In this document: positions 34,031 through 45,412 of the stretch, one piece after another | Position numbering within the stretch: the stretch's first letter is position 1 | Layout: each line of letters opens with the position of its first letter | Assembly: GCA_947646735.1 (NCBI GenBank) | Contig: CANTFK010000131.1 | Span: forward strand, 124,001 to 188,000 | Length of the DNA stretch: 64,000 nt | Direction: 5' to 3' | DNA from: Peronospora farinosa | Lineage: Eukaryota; Oomycota; Peronosporomycetes; Peronosporales; Peronosporaceae | The notes under the pieces: generated by a model | Database searches by the model: none | The model's input: only the letters and a program-made list of their open reading frames with translations | Told to the model about the DNA's origin: nothing | Program-made: the position numbers and the translations under genes

Positions 34031-35020
34031 TTTATCATTATTGTTTATGAATAATTATGATCACTGGATGTGATTGCTTGGAACTGCATAATAACCTGCT
34101 ACATTAGTACATTACACATAAGCGCGTCATCATCTTCTTACTACAATTTTGTTCCGAATATTAGATATTCTTTTAAAATATGGTCCACTTGAATGGATCA
34201 ACACTATTATTATTATTACGTCCTATAATGAATATTATTGAATTACTTGCTGAAGTATATACGCAGTAATAAAAGTCGTAATAAATTATGAGTGTTACTT
34301 CAGTGCCAATAAGGCGGCCACACAACTCATTGTGACTACGCACTCCAGCCAATAAAGACACTTGTTTTCTTGTACACACGCTTCTATGTTTTGTTTTGTT
34401 TTTGTAACGGGGTGAGTTCGTTACATAATATTGACACCAATGTGAAGTGCCAATAAATTTTTCTAATAATAATATTCGATAATATTATCTAGGAGTTGAT
34501 AAATTCACAACCTTTTTTCCTTAACTTTACACCCTTTTCATTTTATGAAATATATATAAAATAATTAAGGGAGATGCAGTTGCATTCACACCCTTTACAT
34601 TTTGATAATATATATATATACCCCTCTTCCTTAGATTTACCCCTTTTCCATGTAGTCACATATGTTCAATACTAAAGTGGATGTTGCTTGAGAAGTAGAT
34701 GATAAAAGTCAAAGTGAGTATATTATGCATGCACAAGTAGCTCCTTCTTATTCCTGTAGCCTACTGTACTGTGCCCTTTGTGCTTCGCCCGGTTGTTTTC
34801 TGGAGTGGTTCTTTAACTGACACGTAACCACCGCGCCTGGAACCCACATAGTAGGTGTAAGTAATGTACCGTCCCATAATCGCTGGCTCGTGGAGTCGCG
34901 AGAATGGTCGAAATGACTACACCTTCCGACACTCCTTCCTCACGGTGCTGTGCGTTCGTCACCAGGATACTTGTTCCTATCCTTCTTTTACATATGCTTT
35001 AGCGAGCATAACGACATTAA
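34031..35020. repeat. AT-rich intergenic DNA with LTR fragment
   Basis: 34403-34500 starts TGTAACGGGGTGAG..CGTTACATAATATTGACAC and matches the first ~90 bp of the LTR at 35021; the rest of that LTR is absent. Poly-AT and TTATTATTATTA runs occur near 34205. No gene seen. Confidence 0.45.
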
Positions 35021-35463
35021 TGTAACGGGGTGAGCCCGTTACATAATATTGACACTAATATGAAGTGTCAATAAACCTATTTTTATAAATAATAATATTT
35101 GACAATATTATATTTTCTTATAATATTGTCCCTAGATCTCCTTGAAGTTGAAGATGCCCTCTAATTGGTTGATATGGGTCATCATATCAACCAACGCGCT
35201 GACCAATGACCGATGGACGCGCGCAATGAGTGGAGGGCAAGTTGTCAACATACATAGTTTTTAGATAGTTAACATAGGTTATAACAGATTAGTTTTATTA
35301 GATAGTTAACTATATTAAATACAGTTCTCTTTTCCTCTACTTCTAAGCGTGTCGTTTAGAAGTAAAGCTTCCTCTGCCTCTTGTGTAAGAGAGGTTTTGA
35401 TGCACCTCATCAGTGAAGGTAGACTATACTGTTATTAGTATAGTCGGAGGGTGCCCCATTACA
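35021..35463 (-). repeat. LTR, 443 bp, with flanking ATTAA
   Basis: TGTAACGGGG...CCCCATTACA. ATTAA stands on both sides (35016-35020, 35464-35468), as in a solo LTR. Yet a copia RNase H frame ends exactly at its right edge in the orientation expected for a 3' LTR, so it may instead be that element's 3' LTR with a chance 5 bp match. Confidence 0.7.
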
Positions 35464-35469
35464 ATTAAT

Positions 35470-36060
35470 CTGTGCAGCCGAACGGTGCTAAATGCCTTCG
35501 TCAGCAGATCAACCGCCATCTCGTGGTGAGTACGAAGCTTGGATACACGACGCCCTTATTTGCATATGCCTTGACAAAATTGCGCTTAATGTCGATATGC
35601 TTAGCGCGTGCTGAGCTTTCTTCATCCTCCATTTGACATATTTCTGCTTGATTGTCCATTTACATTGTCATTGGTAGTACAACTGCAAATTCTAGCTCGG
35701 CGAGCATTTCTCGCACCTCAGCAACTCTTGTGATGATTGCGACGCTGAAGCAAATTCAGCCTCCATAGTTGATAGCGCGACAAAAGCCTGCTTTCGGCAC
35801 GTCCATGCAACTACCATGCCTTCCATGCGAAATGTCACGCCAGTGACCGTTTACGGTAAATTTTGCCGCCCGCAATAATCCGCGTCACTGGTACTCGTGA
35901 GTCTTATAAGCGACGATCGCTGTCATTCTCTTGGGACAAGTCGAGATTTAACATTCTTAGTGACCTTCCAATATCTTGCCATCCGCTTGGCTAATTGCCA
36001 GTCACTTTTTGTGGGTGCGTGGGCTCGCCGAGGGTGACGCAATGCACCGCATATGCAATG
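35470..36060 (-). pseudogene. Ty1/copia RNase H remnant
   Basis: Minus-strand pieces read VVAWTCRKQAFVALSTMEAE, MDNQAEICQMEDEES.ARAKHIDIKRNF and LLTKAFSTVRLHRLI, the Glu, Asp and C-terminal blocks of copia RNase H, in three frames with stops. The upstream part of pol is missing; the D2 3' LTR abuts it. Confidence 0.8.
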
Positions 36061-36101
36061 TATGGACGAGTGCACCTTGTTAGCCACAGCAATGACCCCA
36101 C

Positions 36102-37113
36102 TCTGCTGGAGTGGATTCACAAACAACGTAGGAGAGCCACAAACACACACAGCGCCGGACTGCCGACTTACGGAGGGGGTACCCCGATACCGTGTCGCGT
36201 CAACCTTGGGTCTCACCTTGTGTACCCGTCGGCTTGGCTGGTCTTGCTCCTCGTTAGACGCAGAAGACTTAAATACTTGGTCTTGTATGGAGGGACTTGG
36301 CGGTCCTCGAGTGGATACGCTTCACTTGGGACCGGGCTTCTTGGACTCAATCGACTCAGTCGAGAGCGATGCACCTGGTACTGCGTACCCCTTTGGTGGC
36401 TGACTGTTCTTGGTCCTTGGACCCCTTTGTGTTCTTCCCCGTAGAGAAACCGCTTCCTGTAGCGGGTCGTAGAGTCTTGACACTTACTTGACACCTCAGG
36501 CCAACTATCCTGAGGTTCAACTTGCGTAGCTTGAGCCGTCTAACACCTGCTGGACGTCGGGGGGCCAAAGTTTATCCCGCCCGGAAGAGGTTAGGCGACG
36601 GAGAAGTTTGGAAGGAGCGCTTAGAGCTGCGAGCTGCCACGTGTAATGCAAATTTGAGCGTGTTTATTTATCTTATTCTCTGTATGATTTTCTTGCCTAA
36701 CCTAACCCTTCGCTCTAGATGTCAACTTATGAAGAATAACTGGATCTTTTAGGGCACGGGACTTGTACCGGCTCTGCACTTTATGGGAGCCTTGTACCTT
36801 CTATAACTTTGGGTCACCTGATCACTGGGATATCGTAAGGGTACCTGGTCACCTGGGATTCTGGGTCCACCTTTGGTCATCCGGTCAACTGGGGTGCCTG
36901 GACTACTCTTGCGGCACTGGACCTTTGGTCTACTGGTATTTTTCCGGCTTTGTAATATAGGACGACCTTGTACCTTATATGATTCAGGACCCTGGGCCAC
37001 TTCGATATCTTGGTCACTCCATTTCATTCATTATAGAGAGTGACCGAGACCCTTCCCGCCAGTTATCAAAATAATTTGCGAAAGGAATCCATTTCCCTGG
37101 CACTTCACCACAG
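36102..37113 (-). repeat. 3' LTR of D2
   Basis: About 1012 bp. It carries the family blocks CGGACTGCCGACTTACGGAG, TTGTGTACCCGTCGGCTTGG and GGCCAAAG.TTATCCCGCC, plus CACTTCACCACA at the end. The first five bases are degraded (TCTGC for TGTGG). A CCTAACCTAACCC telomere-like motif lies at 36697. Confidence 0.8.
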
Positions 37114-37129
37114 CTGTCCCCTGCGCGCT
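37114..37129 (-). promoter_or_regulatory. Polypurine tract of D2
   Basis: Minus strand GCGCGCAGGGGACAGC directly precedes the 3' LTR and is identical to the D1 tract at 58352-58367. Confidence 0.7.
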
Positions 37130-37189
37130 GGTCTTCCTAAATGCGACAAGACCCCGTGAATTCTTGTCCTACTTCCTCGGCGTATCAGT

Positions 37190-39347
37190 AGGTGTCCGTG
37201 TGTCTGATGGTCATCCATATTCACCAACTCACCCACCTTTTATCCTCCAGTGCCCTCTTCCTATACTTTCTCCGACAATCCCCAAGCACCTGGCCGTTGG
37301 TCTACCCTCGTGCTGCTTGGACCCGACCCTAGCTTGGTTGTTTCGACTGTAGACCTCTTCGGGACCTTATGATTATGCAAGTGTCGCTCGGACGTGGGAT
37401 GTTATACAATTGGCGATGGAGCGGCTTAAGCCTTGGAGACCCTTGCTGAAGATCATCGAGTCCTCCAACAGGCTTATCTGGCTAGGCGTTGCCGGGATCA
37501 AGAACTGCAGTGCCGCGTGGATGAGGTGTCCGATTCGGGGAAGTCGATCTTCCCCGGATCGAGGCTCGGATTTGAAGACTTGTCCACAACCACGAAACTG
37601 ATCAGCTGACCATCGCGGAGTACCGAGATGCACTCGCAAACCGGAAAGACTACTGTCTTGAGATTGAGGAATATCGGTCTACCATACGGTACTGGAGGAG
37701 CCAGTATGAAGCTGCTGTGACAAATTTTACAGTCCATATTGAGGAGCTGGAGACCAAGTTAGACACTGTCGCGGCCGACGTTCGGGCCAAGACATATTAA
37801 GTGTCGCGACTCCAGGTGAGCTGGCCCGTTTAAAGGCCCTCGTGCAACAGCGAGACCAGCCTCAGAAGCAGCTGGCAGTGGCTCGGAGCGCCGCAGCCAA
37901 ACCTGCCCCGCCCAAGGCCAAACCTTCAGGTCCCTCGAGGGCTAAGAGACCTCGGTCCCCCGACGCCAGCGTTCCGGCACCTTCCGCATCGAAGAAACGC
38001 CAAACTTCCCATGTTACAAGCCCCACCGAGGACGAGTACAGCAGCAGCGATGAGTCACTGCTATCCGCGATAGCACAGTCGCGTGGTTCCCGTCGCCACT
38101 ATAGTCCGGTATCTTCTGTGGGGGGCCTTAATCCAGAAGTGATAGACTATCCCATGGGAAACTTAAGTCCAGCTCTCTTTCCTTGTCGACTAGTGTCAAC
38201 TAGGAATCCCAAATCCAGTACTTCATCCACATCGACGGAGCTCCCCGGAAAACCAAGAACACTTTTTTTCCAACATCGACAAGGTCCACTGGGAAACCCG
38301 AGAACAGTTTTTTTATACATCGACGAAGTCCACTGGAAAACCCAAGTTTGGCCTTCCTCGTAAATCAGTGGGGTCTATTGGGAAACCCAGGTCTATTCTT
38401 CCTCGAAATTTAGTGGGGTCTCCTGAGAAGCTCAAGTCTGGTCCTCCTCGAAAATTGGAGGGGTCTACTGGGAAACCCAAGTCCAGCTCGAGCTTCAGAG
38501 TTCAAGCATCACCTACCGCTTCTTCCAGCAAGGAGAAAACACGCATGCCCCCTTCCGACCTATTCATCCAGCTCTTCGGCCACTCCGCATCGGACACCGA
38601 AAGCCTCGACTTCAATGATCAGGAGGCGTCAGCATCCAAGGGTCCTGCTGGTTCCAACGCTTGGGGCCTATCCATCCCTGGATATGCACAGCCGTGTGCA
38701 ATTTGACCCGAAGACGTTGCCCCGTGGCCAGCATCTATGGAAGGGCCCCTTGAGATCACGCAATTAAGTGTGAAGGACCTATGGTCTTGCGTGACCCTTC
38801 CGACCTCGTGAATGGGCCCGGTTTCCTCTATGGACAAAGCGTCCAGAGATTACCGGGATGAGAGTTATGGTCTCTTAACGGAACCTCAGCTCCTGCTGCT
38901 AATGAACTCGCGTCCATGGGAGCAGCGGACGGTGTACGAATATCCTTTCTTCTTCGCAGTGGATGGCTAATTTTTCGACTTGGTGGAGATACATGATGCC
39001 TACGTAGACGCATCACGCCAGAGCCTGTGGGAGGACCGGCACCGTCTTCCCTTTTCCGTGGCTCTTCGAGCCAGCCAGTACGTACATTTTTCGGTTTTAT
39101 AACGCCAGAAAAAAAGCGACGGGCTAAGGCGATGATGGCTTGGATGGGAGTGCTGAAGAAGGTCCTGCAAGGTATGGTAGTAGGTCGCTGCGACCTGGAC
39201 ATCCTCCTGGATCCCTTCTTCCAGCCGGTTACCTACACACGTCAGCTGTCTTTCTGGGTCCCACGGGTCAACCAAGGGGGTTCTCAAACCGGGCTGATGA
39301 GGGCGTTGCAGGTAGTGGATGAGGCCAAACCTTGGTGCATCTTTTAA
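37190..39347 (+). pseudogene. Antisense ORF of D2 (coiled-coil, Ser/Pro/Lys-rich protein)
   Basis: Opposite strand to D2 gag-pol, between integrase and 3' LTR. In order: an N part (DYASV.R.W..IQLAME), a long coiled coil (HIEELETKLDTVAADV, Q..QPQKQLAVARSAA), a basic Ser/Pro segment (RAKRPRSPDASVPAPSASKK), Gly-Lys-Pro-Lys-Ser repeats (GSPEKLKSGPPRKLEGSTGK), an acidic block (DLFIQLFGHSASDTESLD), and a C-terminal region (NSRPWEQRTVYEYPFFFAVDG; VLKKVLQGMVVGRCDLDILL). Several stops and shifts, so this copy is dead. No family recognised; not a retroviral domain. Confidence 0.6.
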
Positions 39348-39700
39348 CACAAAAATTTTCACGAACAACCCGCCTTCGGGGTTTCCCGTCTCCATGGTAA
39401 GTTTTCTCCGCCCAATAGCGCCCGAGGATAATTACTAGCTAAAAGCGTATCCTTCGTAAGCTCATAATCCCATTTCATTTTAAAACCCCATAATGAATTC
39501 CCGATGATTCTTCTTGAAGCTATATCTTAGGTGGGTCGCGGGGTCCTCTGCAGGTTAGCAATACTTCACTTCTCTTGTTCTGCTGTACTATTCGAATACA
39601 TAACTTGACCAATTTCTGTGCATGCAACAAATACCACCTCCTTCTTGCATCATCTTGGCCTTCCCAAGATGAACTCTCCCCTCTACGTCTCATGGCTCTG
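39348..39700. other. Spacer between antisense ORF and integrase end of D2
   Basis: Matches 54450-54690 of D1 in inverse orientation; no coding signal of its own. Confidence 0.5.
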
Positions 39701-40404
39701 CATCACCTCAAAACGATTCCGAGTGACTTGCCTGCGTTCGTAGTCCTCAAGTAGTCCACCGCAATTGAGGTCCGCCTCGTCTACCCACGACGGATTGGAG
39801 TATCCTTTCCACTGCACATTGAGTACAACCATACCGAGTTTCTTCCCATACGCCTGTATAGAATTTTCTCTACTTCATACTCATTGTCTTCCAGTTCTTT
39901 AGTCCAACTATCCTCTGGTAACAGGGCTTCGTCAAAATCCACCCGATCCTTTTTATCCACCAGCACCGTATTCATTCTGTCGTAATATTGCCGGACTAGC
40001 TTCAACTTCGAAAGGTGTACCAACGGGTATATGCGATAATCGGTCCCACTGATATCCAGGCGAGCTGCATGGTCACCCACCATTTCCCGTACTCTGAATG
40101 GCCCATGCCATAGGTGGGCCAATTTTCGGGCATAGCCTTCCTTGACCCGGTCTAGGTACAACCACACTTGGGATTCTGCCTCAATTTTGCTAACCGCCAC
40201 CTCTTCGTTGTGGATCTTGGCTCGACTTTCCTTTGCTAATCGCAACAATTCTTTGACTTGTTCTCTTGACCGTCGATACTTTCGCTGTACTCTATATCTC
40301 CATCGACTCCAACCTCTCCGTGGATACTCGATGCCCCAGATAATCAACTCTTTTACATCCCCATGAACGTTTGGCCGCGCTGATCGATAACTTTCACTTA
40401 TCAC
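39701..40404 (-). pseudogene. D2 integrase C terminus and chromodomain, fused to an RT piece by deletion
   Basis: The frame starts in RT sequence (HGDVKELI.WGIEYPRRG equals 51436-51490 of D1) and jumps to the integrase tail (RYRVQRKYRRSREQVKELL equals 53820 on of D1). SQVWLYLDRVKEGYARK, WHGPFRVREMVGD and EYEVEKILYRRM follow, then a frame change and a chromodomain QWKGYS.PSWVDEADL (to about 39701). About 2.3 kb covering the RT end, both RNases H and the integrase core is missing. Confidence 0.85.
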
Positions 40405-41284
40405 AAACCTCCAATAGTCTTTCCACTTTTAAGCATAGGTCATTCCATGATCCAGAGTTCATTAAAATGTCATCGATATAAGACCGGCGCCCTAATATGG
40501 ATTCCTCGGGGTCCACCTCAGGTTGACCCATTTCGAACACGTTAACCTGTTCCTCAGCGTTCGGCTTCGGAAAAATTGTTAGAATCCATATAAAGCATTA
40601 TTCAACAATCGCTGATAGATGTGCGGCGCAAATTTTAGTCCAAACGGCATTCGTCTCCACTCAAATAATCCCATAGGAGTTACAAACGCTGAAATCAAAC
40701 GAGCTCGTTCAGTGATGCTGACTACCCAAAAGCCGCTAGCCATATCCAGTGAGCAGTACCACAGGGCCTTGTCTAGGTCTTCCAGCAACTCATTCACGAG
40801 AGGCTTAGGGTACACATTGATCCGCGTTAAGTCGTTCACCATTCGGTAATTAATGCACAGCCTTATATCCACCCCATTTTTTCTTGAAAATGATTACAAT
40901 CGGACTGGCCCATGGGAAGGTGGAATGCTGGATTATCTTGAATGATAAGAGACCTTTTATCAGGCCCGCCAGCTTCTCCCTAAATTGAGGAACAACCTTC
41001 CGTACCCGTTGGGCGATTGGCCGTGCGTTCCCAACATCAATGTCTCACACTGCTCTTCGAGCCACCGGGGGTAATGCGTTGCCTTTTACCATCAACAGAT
41101 GTCGTTTTCGACATATAATGTGGCGGAGGCGGTCTACCTCCTCCTTTGGGGTATCACCGGGGTCTGGGATCTGGATGCCTTCCACATAACTTCGTAGATG
41201 GGGTGATCTCAGGGATAACAGACCAATTTTTGTCGATATCCTCGGCACATAAGTCTCAACTCTCGTGAACACAGACTTGGTCAT
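40405..41284 (-). pseudogene. D2 reverse transcriptase, truncated
   Basis: IRLCINYRMVNDLTRINVYP, CSLDMASGFWVVSITERAR and MPFGLKFAPHIYQRLL are RT palm motifs, and YIDDILMN.. lies near 40470. Stops and a frame change interrupt it. The thumb is lost in the deletion at about 40300. Confidence 0.85.
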
Positions 41285-41411
41285 CGGAAGTATCTACTGC
41301 AGCCTCGATGACCAGTGGACCCTCCTCTGGGTAGACCGGTGGACCCTCCTCTAGGTGGACTCTCTCCATATCGGTCATATCTTTTGATGAGACTTCCTTG
41401 CCACGCTGGAT

Positions 41412-42048
41412 CTAGCTGGTTGACATTCTAACGAGGGTGTCCCCTCTAGACCCCTGATCTAGTGGTAATGACTTGGGGTCCCTCATAATAGGCTCATGCA
41501 CCCCATTAATCACTGGTACTTGGGTCCCCGTCTGTAGCAACATCTTTTGTGTAGTCGTGTACTGAGGTTTCTCGACCATCGGACCTTGGTATTCTTCTTC
41601 TTGGGTGATCTCTGCGTCTTCCTCGTCTGTGGTTGCTTGGTAGGCTAGATTTTTCCATTCAGCGTACCTCCTAGAACCAACTGACACGAATCCTTGGGCC
41701 CAGGGAACCCGGTCCTTAGCCAGCCAGATGCCCAGCTTGGTATTCTCGTGTAGGATCAGGTCCTTGTCGCTCACATTGGTGACCCTCAAGAATTTGCGAT
41801 GTCCATGTCCTTGGATCATCGTAGTCACCCATCTGTCTCCACGGGTCATCCATAATTTCCACTGGTCCGACGTAACCCTCTTCAGCGGAACCTCGACATT
41901 TATTGTCACCGGTAAATTCACGTACTGGCCCAAATTTACCTCAGAAATATGACAACTATACAGGGTCTTGCGACCTGTCAGCTGGATTCGAACTTCGTCT
42001 GGCAAAGAAATAGTTCCATCCGCCATGTCCAAGCGAATTATAGCTGGC
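41412..42048 (-). CDS. D2 protease C-terminal region and linker
   Basis: The 206-codon frame (start 42032) reads MADGTISLPDEVRIQLTGRK, QYVNLPVTINVEVPLKR, RKFLRVTNVSDKDLILHENT and an acidic tail, homologous to 49670-50190 of D1. It continues the protease frame interrupted by the solo LTR. Confidence 0.75.
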
Positions 42049-43802
42049 TGTAAGTGATTATTTTGTCAAATCCTTTAATATTTTCTGATAATCCCGTTCT
42101 TTCCGCCAGGTTGGTTTTCCAAACGTTGGATCCTTTCCCATAACGGTTGGGTCCCTTTCCCATAACGTTGGATCCTTTCCCCATTAAGTCCTTACTAAAG
42201 ACTTTGGGGTGGTGAGTCGACCAATCAGGATGATCGAGGAAAAGTACCGTTGATCCAAGTCGTTTTTTGCTTGTTCAATAAAACATATGAAGAAGGGATC
42301 AAGTATCGAGACGATTGATGATATGGATTGAAATACTTAAGGTGAAGATACAGCAGATCCAATTCCGAATTATATTTGATTATCAGGAAATATCACCGTT
42401 TAGATTATACGGATTCCAGTATCGGCTAATCCGATTGGATGGATTGAATTTGTACGGATTATAAGTGAAGTGGAAGGGAGCGCAAAGGTCCGAGTGCGAA
42501 GCAAAGGCATTGGAAAGGTGTTGCCCAATATAAAGGTCCACCCGTAGTCGACCCGATCGCCAAGCCCTCGCCGCTCGCCAAGGCCGTCACCCCGTCACCC
42601 GGCCACGCCACCGTCCCCCGTCCCGACGCCCGACCGCCCACCCACACCCCCCCCCCCCACCGCCCCCCCCCCCCAGCCGACCCGCGCCAAAGCGATGCGA
42701 AGTAAAGGGTGTTCGCAAAGGTGATCACTTTTTCGGTTAAGTCGAAAGCCAATATTAAGGCCGACGCGCCAATATTGAGGTCCGATCTCGCAGAAGGTTT
42801 CGAGATGACGTCAAATGGGATGGAAAACAGTGAATGGTGTGTTTGCGTTCGTGGGGTTAAAGCCAGAAACACGCATTGCGACTCCAGTATTTCCGAGGCG
42901 ATCCGCGTGAACGCGTTGCTAAGAAGGGGGATGGTACATCCAAGCGTGGAAGACGGTCGGTGTGGATCACGTTGCTAGGAGGACGGAAGGTGGACAGACA
43001 TGTCACAAGATGGAACACCACAGACCTGAGAAACGGTGAAGAGGTTAGTCAGATCCGGCGGATCGCGATCCGATCTAATTATTAGTATCGCGATCCGATA
43101 TTAATTATTAGTATCCGTCCGATATTAATTATTAGTAACGCATCCTATATCAATAGAGTACCGCGACCGATGCTAATTATTTAGTACCGCGATCCGATGC
43201 TAATTATTTAGTACCGCGTCCGATACTAAAATGGTATTAGATCCGATCGAGGAAGGGATCCAGATCGCCGATATTGGAGTGGACCACATTACAAGTCTGA
43301 TTTCTCCGAAAGGGCGATACGTGCAATAGATCCTGAGCTACAGATAGTCAAGATCATAGGTTTTGGTATTTGATTGGTTAACATTAACAGAGTTCAATTT
43401 GATTCTAAGTACACGTGTCGACTTCTCTTCCGGGCTGGATTCTTTGGCCTCCCGACTCTCAAGGAAGTCTACATACTACACAAGTCATATCCCTAGATTG
43501 TTTGGCCAGGGATTGCAAAATTCTCAACAAACAACTCCTCCTGCGATTGGACGCAGAGGACTAAGAAGTAGATAAAGATGGAGACTAAGTGGTCAGAACA
43601 AGGGATCAATATCTAATTTTTGGAAAGGGATTAAGAGGATCAGGGATAAAAGAGAAAGAAATTGGATTGTGAGGAATTCCAGGATCCCCCACCTATCCCT
43701 AAAAATAATTAAATGACTCAAGTCTAAAAAAAGTAGAGGAAAGTAAAGGATAAAATTCTACCCCTCGTTAGTGGGTGAGGAAGTTGGGTAATTTGAAACA
43801 CA
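42049..43802 (+). repeat. Solo LTR-type insertion (subtype b) in D2 protease
   Basis: D1 shows the uninterrupted target (GGTGCCAGCTGGAATTC at about 49648). Here 1754 bp starting TGTAAG and ending AAACACA splits it. It shares long stretches, in opposite orientation, with the solo LTR at 55196-56610 (GGTTTTGGTAT.TGATTGGTT; CTCTTCCG.G..GGAT). It contains a C-rich run (42640-42674) and CGATCCGATATTAATTATTA tandem units (about 43060-43230). Only GC is common to both flanks, so the duplication is unclear. Confidence 0.75.
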
Positions 43803-44445
43803 GCACCATAAAGTCCATCCCTAGTAGTACATCCTGGCCGGCTATGGAACCGACCCACACATTGAAGAAGTATACTAAGACACCATTCAGCGTTATCTTT
43901 ACCTTCGTTCGCTGTAAACTGCTTCTCCAATGCCCACGCACTCTTGTTTTTTGCTTGTGTTAATCTGACAGCCTGCCTTACGAGCAAAGGCGATTATCCA
44001 AAATAGATATCTCGGCACCAGAATCAAACAGTAGATTCGCCCGAATATTGTTAACTTTCCCAGAGGCCTTAACTTGCTTAAACCACTTTCCTGGGGCATG
44101 GTGTTTCCAGTATCCTCTTGACTCTTCCGGCAATAAATCCAATGTCATCATAGTCTCTCCTCGGGAATAAACGTGAGGTATACATGCATTGGCCACAGCA
44201 GCAACAGAATTAATGCAAAAGCCCGATGTATTTCCAATCAGTTCATCCATCCTACTGACATTCTCCACGGGGTGTTTCTCCACAAATGCATAAATGCAAC
44301 AATTAGAACGCTCGGCTCGTACCAGATTCAAACCTGGCGAGCATTTTATAATAACATCTTCTCCGCGGCCTCGGAAAGCTGCCTCGCGTGCTTTGTTGGG
44401 TTGTACCACTGGCGAATCAGATTGTAGAACTCTTCCATCGGGCAC
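43803..44445 (-). CDS. D2 protease
   Basis: MPDGRVLQSDSPVVQ...NLLFDSGAEISILD: the DSGA active site is present. Just after it the D2 sequence reads DNRLCS stop, where D1 reads DIAFARKAGC; the other frame then continues to GEAVYSERR followed by a stop, at the same point as in D1. It would process the D2 polyprotein if expressed. Confidence 0.8.
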
Positions 44446-45412
44446 TTGCCGACGTCATGAACCTTGCAGCAACCGCGACACACAAACAGGCAGCGGTCGT
44501 CTGGGTTACCCTTCTTTCCACAGCACTCGCAGACGAGTCGCTTTCAACAGTCCAGATCCCCATGATTCTTAGTCCACAATGGGTACAATTCACCAGTGGG
44601 GCCTCTAGGTCGCTCTTTGTCCGGGACTCTCCGACGCACGTCGGCCCCGGTCTGGATCTGCTTCCTGATGATCTTAAGGTCCTTCTACATTTTGAGTCCT
44701 GCCAGTGTGGTCTTTGGTTGCCGCCGCATAGATTCGTCCCAGGTCCCCCTCCCCCTCAGATCCACTAGAGCTGGACTCTTGTTCATCTTCACTTCCCGAT
44801 GTATCGTGGATGGCTTAAATGGGACGTCTTGGTTGATTTTCGGTATTATCTCGGTTGGAGGGATCCGGAGCCTTTTGAAGAAACTTGCTGGAGCTGAAAC
44901 AAGACCCTTCCATGACGCGAAAAGAAGTTCTTTCAGCTCATCTGCATCCGAAAATCTAAGTTTGGTGAGCTGGTCCGCCAATTATCGATCATTCAAAATC
45001 TCCACGTAATGTTCCCCATGTTCACGTTTCATCTGAGGGGGTCAATTTAAAAAAGTCAGTTTAGCCCTGAGACCAGCCACATTCAAACGATACAAGTATT
45101 CCAGTGATGACTTGTCGAATATTTTCCTTGCATGATAATATTACCGGGCCACAGACACACCTAGGCCGCAAAAGTGGGCTTAAAATTCATGCAAAAGTAG
45201 CTTCCAGTCACCACGTACCGTCCGACCCAGTTGTCGGTACCAATTTTGAGCAGGACCCGTGAGAAAGCCCCCAAAAATAAGACATTTCTTACTGTCTGTC
45301 GCCTGTTCTCTAATAAAAGCAGTCTTCACTTTGGCGCTCCAGCTTCGGGCGCGGTCCTCATTATGGTCCCTTCCATTAAATTCTATCAAATCTGACAAGG
45401 CCGACACTCGGA
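44446..45412 (-). pseudogene. D2 gag, capsid and nucleocapsid part
   Basis: HIRVSALSDLIEFNGRDHN, FGGFLTGPAQNWYRQLGR (capsid), then ELADQLTKLRFSDADELKEL and Cys-rich knuckle pieces (about 44540-44440). Homologous to 48030-49090 of D1. It begins at the exact point where D1 inserted; its N-terminal half lies at 59704-61103. Shifts near 45040. Confidence 0.85.
45409..45412. repeat. Target duplication of D1, left copy
   Basis: CGGA, repeated at 59700-59703. Confidence 0.75.
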
